A stretch of 64,000 nt of DNA from CAZAPO01 sp044841755 (lineage in GTDB: Bacteria > Bacteroidota > Bacteroidia > Flavobacteriales > Flavobacteriaceae): positions 62,001-126,000 of the forward strand of contig JAXOFM010000006.1 of the NCBI GenBank assembly GCA_044841755.1, written 5' to 3'. Both the position numbers and the translations under genes were made by a program. Shown piece by piece: positions 53,198 to 61,634 of the stretch. Position 1 is the first letter of the stretch. Each line of letters starts with the position of its first letter. The notes under the pieces are model-generated. The model was not told where the DNA came from and searched no databases. It was given only the letters and a program-made list of their open reading frames with translations.

Positions 53198-54451
53198 TTA
53201 TTTCTTGATAAACTTTAAGGGCTTCATATTTACGTATTTGCTGCTAATGTAATACACGCCACTAGACAAGTATGAAACATTTAAATTGACAAAATTCCTA
53301 TCTAAAAGTTTAATTTCATGAACTTTTTGTCCTAAAACATTATGAACAGAAAGTGAATTAACCTCCAGATTATTTTTAACTCTTAGTCGTAAGATATCCT
53401 TAATAATATTGCTTCCTTCAATTTTTATGTTTTCTTTAACTAGTTCCTCTTTTAGACTTAAAGTTTTGTTTGTTTGAATTTCTAAGGTAACAGGTAAATG
53501 GTCGCTCATATAATACAGTGCGTTCCTAATGGTTAGATTGTAATCTGAACCACTACAGTCTAAGGAGTTTATCTCACTATTATAACAACTAGGGTTGTTA
53601 TTATTACCGTATGCTTTATAGGAGCCTGGGACAAAAGATAATTCGGGGTTGGTTGCCATACTTTCTGAAGTAAGGATAAAATCGAATCTGTCGTCAAAAC
53701 CTCCTGCAGCTCCACCAAGATCAAAAGCAGTTCTAGTAGATTGCGTAAAAACATCTAAATACGAAGTGTTATTGCTCCAGCTACCTATGCGATTTGCGGG
53801 ATCTTCAAAAGTTATGTGATTAGTGGCATCTAAAAGCTCTTGAAATGCTGGCTCTGATGAGGAGTACAAATTTAGATCTCCACCCAATAAAACGTTGCTG
53901 CTTGCAGGTAAACCATTCAAATAAGAAATAAAATCATTAACCATGGTCAATCGTAAATTTTGATTTGTTGTTCCACTTGAAGATTTTAAATGGGTCACAA
54001 ATACATCTAAATAAACTGGATTAGTAGCTTGATCTACTGTATTCAGTTTTAGTTTGTAATGATTGAAATCACGATATATGGAGGTGACTATAACTTCAGA
54101 ATCAAGTATAAACTTTGTGCTATCGTAGTAGATCATTTGTTGCAATTCGTTTTGATCACCAAAACTGTCATCAGAGGTGTTGAATGCAAAGGTCGCTCTT
54201 TGGTAGTTAGGATTTATATTCTGTAATGTTTGCAAAATAACGTCTGCACCAGCTTCTGTATTAAGTTCACATATCATGAACAGGTCTGGTTGATAATCAT
54301 TGAGAATAACATCAAGATGTTGAATCCTATTGGCAGGTGCTTGAATTGGGTAATTTAACACATTGTAAAACATTGTTTTAAAGGTTTCTTGTGAAAACAC
54401 ACTAAAACCTATAAGCAACAACGAAATTGTAAAAACATACTTTTTTACCAT
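53198..54451 (-). CDS. T9SS-secreted endonuclease/exonuclease/phosphatase family protein
   Basis: 417 residues. Signal peptide about 1-20 (ends VFSQ), then an endonuclease/exonuclease/phosphatase domain: KTMFYNVLNYP, the catalytic-type DLFMICELNTEAG (Glu), VTHLKSSSGTTNQ, LGGDLNLYSSSEPA (metal-binding D-N), and SDHLPVTLEI (Asp-His). The last 75 residues are a type A T9SS sorting domain: SLSVHNVLGQKVHEIKLLDRN then LSSGVYYISSKYVNMKPLKFIKK. So it is exported across both membranes and probably attached or released outside. Possible DNA, phosphoester or sphingomyelin substrate. Upstream of the pseudo-peptidase gene with a one-base gap; 27 bases downstream of the LOG gene. Confidence 0.88.
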   Translation of the reverse strand: MVKKYVFTISLLLIGFSVFSQETFKTMFYNVLNYPIQAPANRIQHLDVILNDYQPDLFMICELNTEAGADVILQTLQNINPNYQRATFAFNTSDDSFGDQNELQQMIYYDSTKFILDSEVIVTSIYRDFNHYKLKLNTVDQATNPVYLDVFVTHLKSSSGTTNQNLRLTMVNDFISYLNGLPASSNVLLGGDLNLYSSSEPAFQELLDATNHITFEDPANRIGSWSNNTSYLDVFTQSTRTAFDLGGAAGGFDDRFDFILTSESMATNPELSFVPGSYKAYGNNNNPSCYNSEINSLDCSGSDYNLTIRNALYYMSDHLPVTLEIQTNKTLSLKEELVKENIKIEGSNIIKDILRLRVKNNLEVNSLSVHNVLGQKVHEIKLLDRNFVNLNVSYLSSGVYYISSKYVNMKPLKFIKK

Positions 54452-54478
54452 AAACTTAGGGAGAGGGTAAAATTGGTA

Positions 54479-55165
54479 TTAGAAATTAGGACTTAACTCA
54501 TATTTCTTGTAGAAATCGTCAAGTATATTTATAACTTCATCCTCAGTATCTACTAGATGAAAAAGATCAAGATCGGTTGCGCTTATATTCCCGAATTTTT
54601 CAAGTAGCACATTTTTTATCCAATCAAGACCATCTTTCCAGAACTCTGTACCAACCATAATAATTGGGAAACGCTCAATTTTATGTGTTTGAATAAGAGT
54701 CATAGCTTCAAAAAGCTCATCCAACGTACCAAAACCACCAGGCATTACTACGAAACCTTGTGAGTATTTAACGAACATTACTTTACGAACAAAGAAATAA
54801 TCAAAATCCAGATTTTTATCAACGTCTATATACGGATTATCATGTTGCTCAAAAGGAAGATCTATGTTCAATCCAACTGAAGTTCCTCCGGCTAAATGCG
54901 CTCCTTTGTTTCCTGCTTCCATAATTCCAGGTCCACCACCTGTAATTACTCCATAACCTGCTTCAACAATACGTTTTGAAATGCTTTCCGCTAATTTATA
55001 GTACATGTCTTCTGGTTTAGTACGTGCAGATCCAAAAATGGACACACAAGGACCAATACGACTCATTTTTTCAAATCCGTTAACAAATTCACCCATGATC
55101 TTAAAGATCGCCCATGAATCGTTTGTTTTAATTTCATTCCATCCTTTATGATGTTGTTTTCTCAT
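54479..55165 (-). CDS. LOG family protein (TIGR00730)
   Basis: 228 residues, Rossmann-fold lysine-decarboxylase-like protein. Signature PGGFGTLDELFEAMTLIQTHK is intact, preceded by VSIFGSARTKPEDMYYKLAESI and GYGVITGGGPGIMEAGNKGAH. LOG proteins cleave the N-glycosidic bond of nucleoside 5'-monophosphates (cytokinin riboside 5'-monophosphate phosphoribohydrolase in plants); in bacteria the likely role is purine nucleotide turnover. Cytoplasmic. Lies 23 bases after uvrA on the same strand, so likely co-transcribed with it and with the following genes. Confidence 0.9.
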   Translation of the reverse strand: MRKQHHKGWNEIKTNDSWAIFKIMGEFVNGFEKMSRIGPCVSIFGSARTKPEDMYYKLAESISKRIVEAGYGVITGGGPGIMEAGNKGAHLAGGTSVGLNIDLPFEQHDNPYIDVDKNLDFDYFFVRKVMFVKYSQGFVVMPGGFGTLDELFEAMTLIQTHKIERFPIIMVGTEFWKDGLDWIKNVLLEKFGNISATDLDLFHLVDTEDEVINILDDFYKKYELSPNF

Positions 55166-55188
55166 ACCTTAATTTTTAATCAAACATG

Positions 55189-58020
55189 CTAATTTAGCTC
55201 TTTTTTCAAGAATTTGGCAGTGTAGCTCTTTGGATGTTTTGCAACTTCTTCAGGAGTGCCTTCTGCAACAATCTCTCCGCCACCTTTACCACCTTCGTAG
55301 CCAATATCTATTATATAATCTACCATTTTGATCACATCCATATTGTGCTCAATGATCAAGACAGTATTTCCTTTGTCTACTAATTTGTTTAAGACTAGCA
55401 TTAGCACCCTAATATCTTCAAAGTGTAAGCCAGTTGTAGGTTCATCTAAGATGTAGAAAGTATTTCCTGTATCTCTTTTTGAAAGTTCTGTGGCAAGTTT
55501 GATACGCTGTGCTTCACCACCAGAAAGTGTGGTGCTTTGTTGTCCTAAAGTAATATAGCCTAAGCCTACATCTTGAATGGTCTTTAACTTTCTATAAATC
55601 TTAGGAATATGTTCAAAGAAAGGAACAGCTTCATTGATTGTCATGTTCAAGACATCACTTATTGATTTTCCTTTGTATCGAATCTCTAAGGTTTCTCGGT
55701 TAAAGCGTTTGCCCTGACAAGTTTCACATTCTACATAAACATCAGGAAGGAAATTCATTTCAATTACTCGCAAGCCTCCACCTTTACAGGTTTCGCAACG
55801 TCCGCCAGCTACATTGAAGCTAAAACGACCTGGTTTGTAACCTCTAATCATAGCTTCAGGAATTTTAGAAAACAAACTTCTTATTTCACTAAATACTCCT
55901 GTATATGTTGCTGGATTACTTCTTGGTGTACGACCAATCGGTGATTGATTGATATCAATTACTTTATCGATGTGTTTTAATCCCGTAATCTTCTTATAAG
56001 GCATCGTAGTTTTAACGCCGTTAAAATAATAGTTATTGAGAATAGGATAGAGGGTTTCATTAATTAACGTTGATTTTCCGCTTCCTGAAACGCCAGTAAC
56101 ACCAATCATTTTACCTAATGGAAGTTTTACAGTAACATTCTTTAAATTATTACCTGTGCAACCAGAGAGTGTCATGGTCTTACCGTTTCCTTTGCGACGC
56201 TTTTTAGGGACTTCAATTTCTTTGGTCCCATTAAGGTAGTCAGCAGTTAATGTATGATGTGCTTTAAGTTCTAAAGGTGTGCCTTCGCTGATAATTTCTC
56301 CACCATGTTTTCCAGCAAGCGGACCAATATCTATAATATGATCTGCACGTTCTATCATGTCCTTATCGTGCTCTACAACGATCACCGAATTACCAATATC
56401 TCTAAGTGATACCAGTGAGTTGATCAACTTTTCATTGTCACGTTGATGCAAGCCAATGCTTGGTTCGTCAAGAATGTAGAGTACACCAACCAACTGTGAA
56501 CCTATTTGTGTAGCCAATCGAATACGTTGCGCTTCACCTCCAGAAAGTGATTTAGAGCTTCTATCAAGTGTTAAATAGGTAAGTCCAACATCTAGTAAAA
56601 ACTGTATTCTTGCCTTAATTTCTTTTAGTATCTCAGCAGAAATGGTTTTTTGCTTTTCTGATAAGTGGTTTTCAAGATCACTGAACCATTTTGCCAGATC
56701 TACAATATCGAGATGTGCTAATTCAGCGATGTTTTTACCATTAACTTTGAAATACAACGATTCTTTCTTTAATCTTGATCCTCCACATTTAGGACAATTG
56801 ACCTTGTCCATATATTCTTTTGCCCAACGCTTTATTGAAGTGGATTCAGCATTTTTGTATTGACTTTCAATAAAGTTGGCAATTCCTTCAAAATCGATAC
56901 TGTAATTGCGAGTAACACCAAGTGTCTTACTTTCAACAGCAAATTTTTCATTCCCACCATAGAGTATCATCTCTAACGCTTCTTTTGGTATCTTTTTTAT
57001 GGGATCACTAAGATCAAATTCAAAGCGTTGGGCAATAGTTTCTAGTTGTTTGAAAATCCAACTGTTCTTTTGTGGTCCTTGTGGTGCAAGCCCGCCATTT
57101 CTAATGGAGATAGAATCATCTGGAATGATTTTGTTGACATTTACCTCGTATAGTGTTCCAATTCCGTTACAATTACTGCATGCTCCTTTAGGAGAATTAA
57201 AAGAGAAGTTATTAGGCTCTGGATTTGGATATGAAACACCAGAAGTTGGACACATCAAGTTTCTACTAAAGTAACGCACTTCATTAGTGTCTTGGTCAAT
57301 AACCATTAGCACATTATCACCATGATACATTGCTGTATTGATGGTTTCAGATAAGCGCTTGTCGTTATCGATATTTTCATTGATTACCAAGCGATCTATG
57401 ACTATCTCAATGTCGTGAGTTTTGTAACGATCCAGCTTCATACCTTTTACCAGGTCTCGTATCTCACCATCTGTTCGAACCTTTACAAAGCCTTGTTTTG
57501 CAATTTGCTCGAAAAGTTCACGATAATGTCCTTTTCTAGAACGAACAACAGGAGCTAGAATATTGATGCGTTTACCTTCAAAACTTTTGATGATAAGTTC
57601 TTTGATCTGCTCATCGCTATAACTCACCATTTTTTCGCCAGTATTATAACTAAAAGCATCACTTGCGCGAGCATAAAGAAGTCTTAGGAAATCGTATATC
57701 TCGGTAATGGTTCCGACAGTAGATCGTGGTGAACGACTTGTTGTTTTTTGTTCAATGGCAATGACAGGTGAAAGGCCGTCAATTTTGTCAACATCTGGAC
57801 GTTCTAAACCACCCAAAAATTGTCTCGCATAAGCCGAAAATGTTTCAATGTAACGACGCTGTCCTTCAGCATAAATGGTATCAAAAGCCAATGATGATTT
57901 TCCACTTCCAGATAAACCGGTTATGACCACTAATTTTTCACGTGGAATAGTAACATCGATGTTCTTTAAATTATGAACTCTAGCACCTTTTACTTCAATA
58001 TATTCTTCGAAATTGGTCAT
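55189..58020 (-). CDS. uvrA: excinuclease ABC subunit A
   Basis: 943 residues, damage-recognition ATPase of nucleotide excision repair. Two ABC modules with Walker A GLSGSGKSS near the start and GVSGSGKST in the second half, each with its LSGGEAQRI signature and DEP Walker B (LDEPSIGLHQRDN and LDEPTTGLHFEDI). Zinc-finger cysteines: CPTSGVSYPNPEPNN...CSNC (first), CPKCGGSRL, and CETCKGGG...CETCQGKRF (C-terminal finger essential for damage sensing). A possible -7 box TAACTTCG lies at 58036-58043. The gene faces away from the 58123 gene. LOG is downstream. Confidence 0.98.
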   Translation of the reverse strand: MTNFEEYIEVKGARVHNLKNIDVTIPREKLVVITGLSGSGKSSLAFDTIYAEGQRRYIETFSAYARQFLGGLERPDVDKIDGLSPVIAIEQKTTSRSPRSTVGTITEIYDFLRLLYARASDAFSYNTGEKMVSYSDEQIKELIIKSFEGKRINILAPVVRSRKGHYRELFEQIAKQGFVKVRTDGEIRDLVKGMKLDRYKTHDIEIVIDRLVINENIDNDKRLSETINTAMYHGDNVLMVIDQDTNEVRYFSRNLMCPTSGVSYPNPEPNNFSFNSPKGACSNCNGIGTLYEVNVNKIIPDDSISIRNGGLAPQGPQKNSWIFKQLETIAQRFEFDLSDPIKKIPKEALEMILYGGNEKFAVESKTLGVTRNYSIDFEGIANFIESQYKNAESTSIKRWAKEYMDKVNCPKCGGSRLKKESLYFKVNGKNIAELAHLDIVDLAKWFSDLENHLSEKQKTISAEILKEIKARIQFLLDVGLTYLTLDRSSKSLSGGEAQRIRLATQIGSQLVGVLYILDEPSIGLHQRDNEKLINSLVSLRDIGNSVIVVEHDKDMIERADHIIDIGPLAGKHGGEIISEGTPLELKAHHTLTADYLNGTKEIEVPKKRRKGNGKTMTLSGCTGNNLKNVTVKLPLGKMIGVTGVSGSGKSTLINETLYPILNNYYFNGVKTTMPYKKITGLKHIDKVIDINQSPIGRTPRSNPATYTGVFSEIRSLFSKIPEAMIRGYKPGRFSFNVAGGRCETCKGGGLRVIEMNFLPDVYVECETCQGKRFNRETLEIRYKGKSISDVLNMTINEAVPFFEHIPKIYRKLKTIQDVGLGYITLGQQSTTLSGGEAQRIKLATELSKRDTGNTFYILDEPTTGLHFEDIRVLMLVLNKLVDKGNTVLIIEHNMDVIKMVDYIIDIGYEGGKGGGEIVAEGTPEEVAKHPKSYTAKFLKKELN

Positions 58021-58122
58021 GAAATGGCAAAGTTGCGAAGTTACGTTTTTTCATTCTCATTTTGAAGCGGAAGTCATTTGTATTTAGTATTATTGTTAGA
58101 CAATTTATTAACAAAATACACT

Positions 58123-58650
58123 ATGAGATTACTAGGAATTGGTTCAAGAATAGATCATCCAGATTACGGAAAAGGAGTAGTAACCAATGTTACTTCACGA
58201 CACTATTGGGTAACTTTTATAGATAGAGGTTTAGAGACTATTGATCTGGACTCTGAATTTGAAGTTATTGAACGTGCTGGTGCAGATGATGTTGATTCAG
58301 TGAGTTTGTTTGATGTTGAGAGTAGTCTGGTGGAAATTTTAAAAAAATGGAGCGATGCTAGTGAGGTAGTGCCAATAGGAGACAAATGGAAAGGTGGAAA
58401 CTTGATTTTAGAACCAGGAGACACTGCATTGCAAAGTAAGGAGATACCAATTGATACTTTCTTTCATAAAATAGTGATGGTTCGTGATAGACTGCGAGTG
58501 ATGGAGCAAAAGATAAACTCCAGCAATTTAGATGAACAGGAAAAAATTGATCTACAACAATACATTACCAGAATCTATGGTAGTTTAACTACGTTTAATG
58601 TGTTGTTTAAGATCAAAGAGCAGCAGTTTACAGGGCAGAGGAGTAAGTAG
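58123..58650 (+). CDS. small protein with Tudor-like (UvrD-C-type) N-terminus
   Basis: 175 residues from the ATG at 58123 (MRLLGIGSRIDHPDYGKG); the frame also opens at a TTG at 58078 but the ATG fits better. The first 50 residues, GSRIDHPDYGKGVVTNVTSRHYWVTFID, match the pattern of the small Tudor-like fold that ends UvrD/PcrA helicases, where UvrD here has VGNKVEHLRFGKGEVKK. The remaining 120 residues are helical and charged (LVEILKKWSDASEV ... HKIVMVRDRLRVMEQKINSSNLDEQEK), with no known motif. I do not recognise the whole protein. Placed between uvrA and the convergent ATP-grasp gene. Confidence 0.78.
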   Translation: MRLLGIGSRIDHPDYGKGVVTNVTSRHYWVTFIDRGLETIDLDSEFEVIERAGADDVDSVSLFDVESSLVEILKKWSDASEVVPIGDKWKGGNLILEPGDTALQSKEIPIDTFFHKIVMVRDRLRVMEQKINSSNLDEQEKIDLQQYITRIYGSLTTFNVLFKIKEQQFTGQRSK

Positions 58651-58661
58651 TAAATTTACTA
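58648..58661. repeat. 14-base perfect palindrome at a convergent gene end
   Basis: TAGTAAATTTACTA spans the stop codon of the 58123 gene and lies ten bases from the end of the convergent ATP-grasp gene. It could form a weak stem, but lacks GC pairs and a T tract, so it is not a clear terminator. Confidence 0.4.
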
Positions 58662-58671
58662 TTTAACTTCT

Positions 58672-59559
58672 TTATAATTTTACTAGTTGACTTGCATGAA
58701 TTTTGGCTGCCTCTGGATGCAATCGATACCAAAGTTCAGGCTCTATAAGTTCTAACTCACTTAGTGCAATTTTCCCTTCATTATCATTAAAAATATCAAC
58801 CCTTGCATAGGAGGGAAGTTCTGAGCAAGATTTAATAACATGTTTACCAAATGCTATTTCTTCTTGGGTGGGTTTATATTTTTCAACAGTCCCACCAAAA
58901 TCACTTTGCACTCTAAAATCATTTTCTTTGGCAACTTTAAGTACTGCGTGAGAGTATTGCTCACCAAAGAACATGAGTGAAGCTTCACCTCTATTTACTA
59001 TATCATTTTGAAAAGGTTGTAATATCATCGCTTCCTTTGCAATAAGGCTTTTAAAAATAGCTTCGTGTTCATCCAAATTACTTGAATTAAGTTTATAAGT
59101 GTGTCTAGCTGTTCCAGAAATACATGGTTTTAAAACGGTTTCTGTCCAACCTAATTTTTTGTGTAATTCTTGTAAGGTGTTCTTACTTCCTTTTTCAATA
59201 AAATGAGATGTTGCAATATAAACTCCTTTAGCCTGTAAGTCTAATAAATAATGTTTATCGATGTTCCAGTAAATGATATCTTTTGAATTGATAAGCTTAG
59301 TTTTTTCAGACACTTCTTTTAACCATTTTGAGAATTCTGGGAAACGATAAAAGTAATCCCAAGTACTTCTAAAAATGATGCTTTTTGTTGAAGTCCAATC
59401 AAAATAAGGATCATCCCAAGCAATGCGCTCTACTATTAAACCTTGATTAATTAATGCATCTTGCAATAAAGAATCTTCAATAAATCCTATTTGTTTATTA
59501 TGATTTTTATCAAATTGAGCTAAGTTGTCCTTATCGGTAAGTATAACTATGTCTATCAA
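58672..59559 (-). CDS. ATP-grasp domain protein
   Basis: 295 residues, cytoplasmic. Start is TTG at 59559, forced by the stop at 59575 and the lack of an ATG. The N-terminal third is a Rossmann-like preATP-grasp part (IVILTDKDNLAQ; IAWDDPYFDWTSTKSIIFRSTWDYFYRFPEF). ATP-binding region: WTETVLKPCISGTARHTYKL (beta-strand Lys), KEAMILQPFQNDIVNRGEASLMFFG, and the metal-binding end YARVDIFNDNEGKIALSELELIEPELWY, with the conserved E-x-E-x-I-E-P of the superfamily. Close to RimK/glutathione synthetase-like ATP-grasp ligases. Substrate unknown. 15 bases after the LolA-like gene. Confidence 0.88.
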   Translation of the reverse strand: MIDIVILTDKDNLAQFDKNHNKQIGFIEDSLLQDALINQGLIVERIAWDDPYFDWTSTKSIIFRSTWDYFYRFPEFSKWLKEVSEKTKLINSKDIIYWNIDKHYLLDLQAKGVYIATSHFIEKGSKNTLQELHKKLGWTETVLKPCISGTARHTYKLNSSNLDEHEAIFKSLIAKEAMILQPFQNDIVNRGEASLMFFGEQYSHAVLKVAKENDFRVQSDFGGTVEKYKPTQEEIAFGKHVIKSCSELPSYARVDIFNDNEGKIALSELELIEPELWYRLHPEAAKIHASQLVKL

Positions 59560-59574
59560 TGCCTTAATAGAATT

Positions 59575-60288
59575 TTATCGGGTTCCTTTAATATGATCCA
59601 TTTCAACTCCCATTAAAAGAACTTTGTGAAATGTTGGAAGTTGTGCGCCACTTTCTGTGGTGGTCCAATCACTCCATGTAGCTTCAAGTCCGTCAATTGG
59701 TAAAAGGGAAGTCCACATTTTAAATTTAACAGGTTTATTTTCTGCATCAAGAATCCATAAGTACGAATCTCCTGGAGTACTTCCTCCTTTGGTGTAAGTG
59801 ACTAGTAATGCGTCTTTACCTTCATATTTCACTACTTTTCTAATTACACCTTCATCAAAAACCTTATATGGAGCTACCATCCAAAAAGAGTCGTTATTGA
59901 AATAGTCAATAGCCTGTTGAACCAAGGCATCTCGTTGCTCATCAATTACATTAAAACTATGTATATATGCTTTACTGCGTTCAGGAAATTTAAGATGCAG
60001 ATCAACTTTATATTCTTTCCAGTTTACGGTACACATGTTATTTGCCTTATCCCATTGGTAACGTCTTTTGTTTCGATGTGTCCATTCTATATACTTTGTT
60101 TTTTGATAAGCTTCATAATCAATAGCATCTAACATTTTGTTGGCAAGATCATCAGCTGGTTGACCTTCAATTCCAACTGGAATATCCTCATGATACTTAA
60201 AATAGATATAACCAAAATAGAGAAAACTAGGAAGGGTGAAGAAAATAACCACACCAAGAAGAATTTTTATGCTCTTTTTTATTTTCAT
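59575..60288 (-). CDS. membrane-anchored protein of unknown function
   Basis: 237 residues. One hydrophobic N-terminal helix (KILLGVVIFFTLPSFLYFGYIYF, about 8-30) anchors it, with the rest outside the cytoplasm. The body is beta-rich, with an antiparallel pattern in ALLVTYTKGGSTPGDSYLWILDAENKPVKFKMW and ATWSDWTTTESGAQLPTFHKVLLMG, recalling lipoprotein-carrier (LolA/LppX-like) folds, where one face binds an acyl chain. The helical start (ADDLANKMLDAIDYEAYQKTKYIEWTH) fits a usual family N-terminus. I cannot name it. In a run with AlkD (three bases upstream) and the ATP-grasp gene downstream. Confidence 0.7.
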   Translation of the reverse strand: MKIKKSIKILLGVVIFFTLPSFLYFGYIYFKYHEDIPVGIEGQPADDLANKMLDAIDYEAYQKTKYIEWTHRNKRRYQWDKANNMCTVNWKEYKVDLHLKFPERSKAYIHSFNVIDEQRDALVQQAIDYFNNDSFWMVAPYKVFDEGVIRKVVKYEGKDALLVTYTKGGSTPGDSYLWILDAENKPVKFKMWTSLLPIDGLEATWSDWTTTESGAQLPTFHKVLLMGVEMDHIKGTR

Positions 60289-60291
60289 AGG

Positions 60292-60960
60292 CTAAATAAT
60301 GTTCCTTATTGCTTCTTTATGACTTAAGGGCTTAAGACTTGTTGAATTTACAAAATTTAGTACAGATTGAGGGTTCGTTTTTCCATATTCTCTTAAAGCC
60401 CAACCAATGGCTTTTTTGATAAAGAACTCATCAGATTCTTTAAAATGTTCACACTGGTTAAACAACAATTTTTCATTGGTATTGTGCTTGTAACCCAGTT
60501 GAAATATAATTGTGCTTCTGTTTAACCATAAGTTATCAGAATTCGTAAAGTTTGTAATAGTACTATCAATTTCCTCTGGAAATGCTTGTAAATATTTGCC
60601 GAGTATTTGTTTAGCTATGAAATCTACAGTATCCCACCAAGAGAGCGTGATGATTAATGATTCAATATGTTTAATATCATCTTTTAGATACTTCTTCCTT
60701 AAATATTTTTCAAAAATCTCAGTAGCACAAAGATGAAACTCTCGTTCAGTAAGTTTGCATAAAGCTGTGGTAATTTGTCTAATATTGGTAGTTACTTCTT
60801 CTTTATGTTCTTCAATGGCATTTTTTAAAAGTTCACGTCGTTCTTTAGTTTTAATGCCAAAGTATATAAACTTACCGCGCATGTATTCATGCATATAATG
60901 AGCATTCTCTTTATCTGAGTTCCGATTGAATGATGTTGTTAAACTGTTAATAAAATCCAT
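60292..60960 (-). CDS. DNA alkylation repair protein (AlkD-like)
   Basis: 222 residues from the ATG at 60960 (MDFINSLTTSFNRNSDKENAHYMHEYM); a TTG at 60975 lies outside. HEAT-like helical-repeat glycosylase that removes 3- and 7-alkylpurines, particularly bulky cationic ones. Motifs: YMRGKFIYFGIKTKERREL, WWDTVDFIAKQILGKYL (with the W/D residues that hold the lesion), NLWLNRSTIIFQLGY, FIKKAIGWALREYGKTNPQSVLNFV. The catalytic Asp sits in the SWWDTVD segment. One base separates its start from the stop of acpH, so translation is likely linked. Confidence 0.9.
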   Translation of the reverse strand: MDFINSLTTSFNRNSDKENAHYMHEYMRGKFIYFGIKTKERRELLKNAIEEHKEEVTTNIRQITTALCKLTEREFHLCATEIFEKYLRKKYLKDDIKHIESLIITLSWWDTVDFIAKQILGKYLQAFPEEIDSTITNFTNSDNLWLNRSTIIFQLGYKHNTNEKLLFNQCEHFKESDEFFIKKAIGWALREYGKTNPQSVLNFVNSTSLKPLSHKEAIRNII

Positions 60961-60961
60961 T

Positions 60962-61564
60962 CTATAGACTTTCAATTGAATTCAATTCTTCAAGTTTATT
61001 CCTTGCGAAAATCCTTAACTCTTCAAAAAAAGCAGTGAATTCTTCTTCAAATTCTTTGTAGAATTCCTCTAATTCATTTACAGCTTCATTCATCTGTGAT
61101 CTGTTGTGCGTTCTCCTGTTCATACCGTCTAAAACTTTCGCGATTCCATCAACTGAAGCATAACTTAGTAACCAGTTGTTAGTGATCATATAAGGCATCA
61201 TTTTTTGAATGCGTATAGGGAGTATTTCAAAGTTTTCTTCTAAAGAATCATAAAATTTCTCAACATAATCAGCAAGAGGAGCGCTACAATATTGCTCCCA
61301 ATTCTTTGCTAAAAAATGATCGTACAAAATATCGACGATAACACCAGAATAATGGCTGTATTTTTCATGTAGTCTTTTAGTGCTTTTTCGTACGGTCTGA
61401 TGCCCATCTGTATAGCTGTCTATTGCGCGATGTAACAGAATGCCAACTTGAATATCTCTTGAATATTTCCTATAGTCCTTTCCTTTAATTCCATCAGCCA
61501 TAAAATTACCGATGGTGACCATTTTGTTATCTCCAGATAAATAAATGTGTGCAAGAAAATTCAT
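60962..61564 (-). CDS. acpH: acyl carrier protein phosphodiesterase
   Basis: 200 residues, an HD-like fold metal-dependent enzyme that removes the 4'-phosphopantetheine from acyl carrier protein. Family segments: MNFLAHIYLSGDNKMVTIGNFMADGIKG at the start (ten of these are nearly invariant), GILLHRAIDSYTDGHQ with the HD-type metal ligands, SGVIVDILYDHFLAKNW, and NWLLSYASVDGIAKVLDGMNRR. Cytoplasmic. It is the first gene of the leftward run that continues with AlkD. It diverges from glmM across 70 bases with opposed -7 boxes. Confidence 0.9.
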   Translation of the reverse strand: MNFLAHIYLSGDNKMVTIGNFMADGIKGKDYRKYSRDIQVGILLHRAIDSYTDGHQTVRKSTKRLHEKYSHYSGVIVDILYDHFLAKNWEQYCSAPLADYVEKFYDSLEENFEILPIRIQKMMPYMITNNWLLSYASVDGIAKVLDGMNRRTHNRSQMNEAVNELEEFYKEFEEEFTAFFEELRIFARNKLEELNSIESL

Positions 61565-61610
61565 TAATCGAATTTACAAATTCATAATGAGGAATACGAT
61601 ATTGAAATAG

Positions 61611-61618
61611 TATATTTG
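61611..61618 (+). promoter_or_regulatory. -7 box for glmM
   Basis: TATATTTG matches TAnnTTTG, 16 bases before the glmM ATG; no TTG at normal spacing. A divergent weak box TAAATTCG (61569-61576, minus) faces acpH. Confidence 0.5.
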
Positions 61619-61634
61619 TTCCAAATTAAAATCT

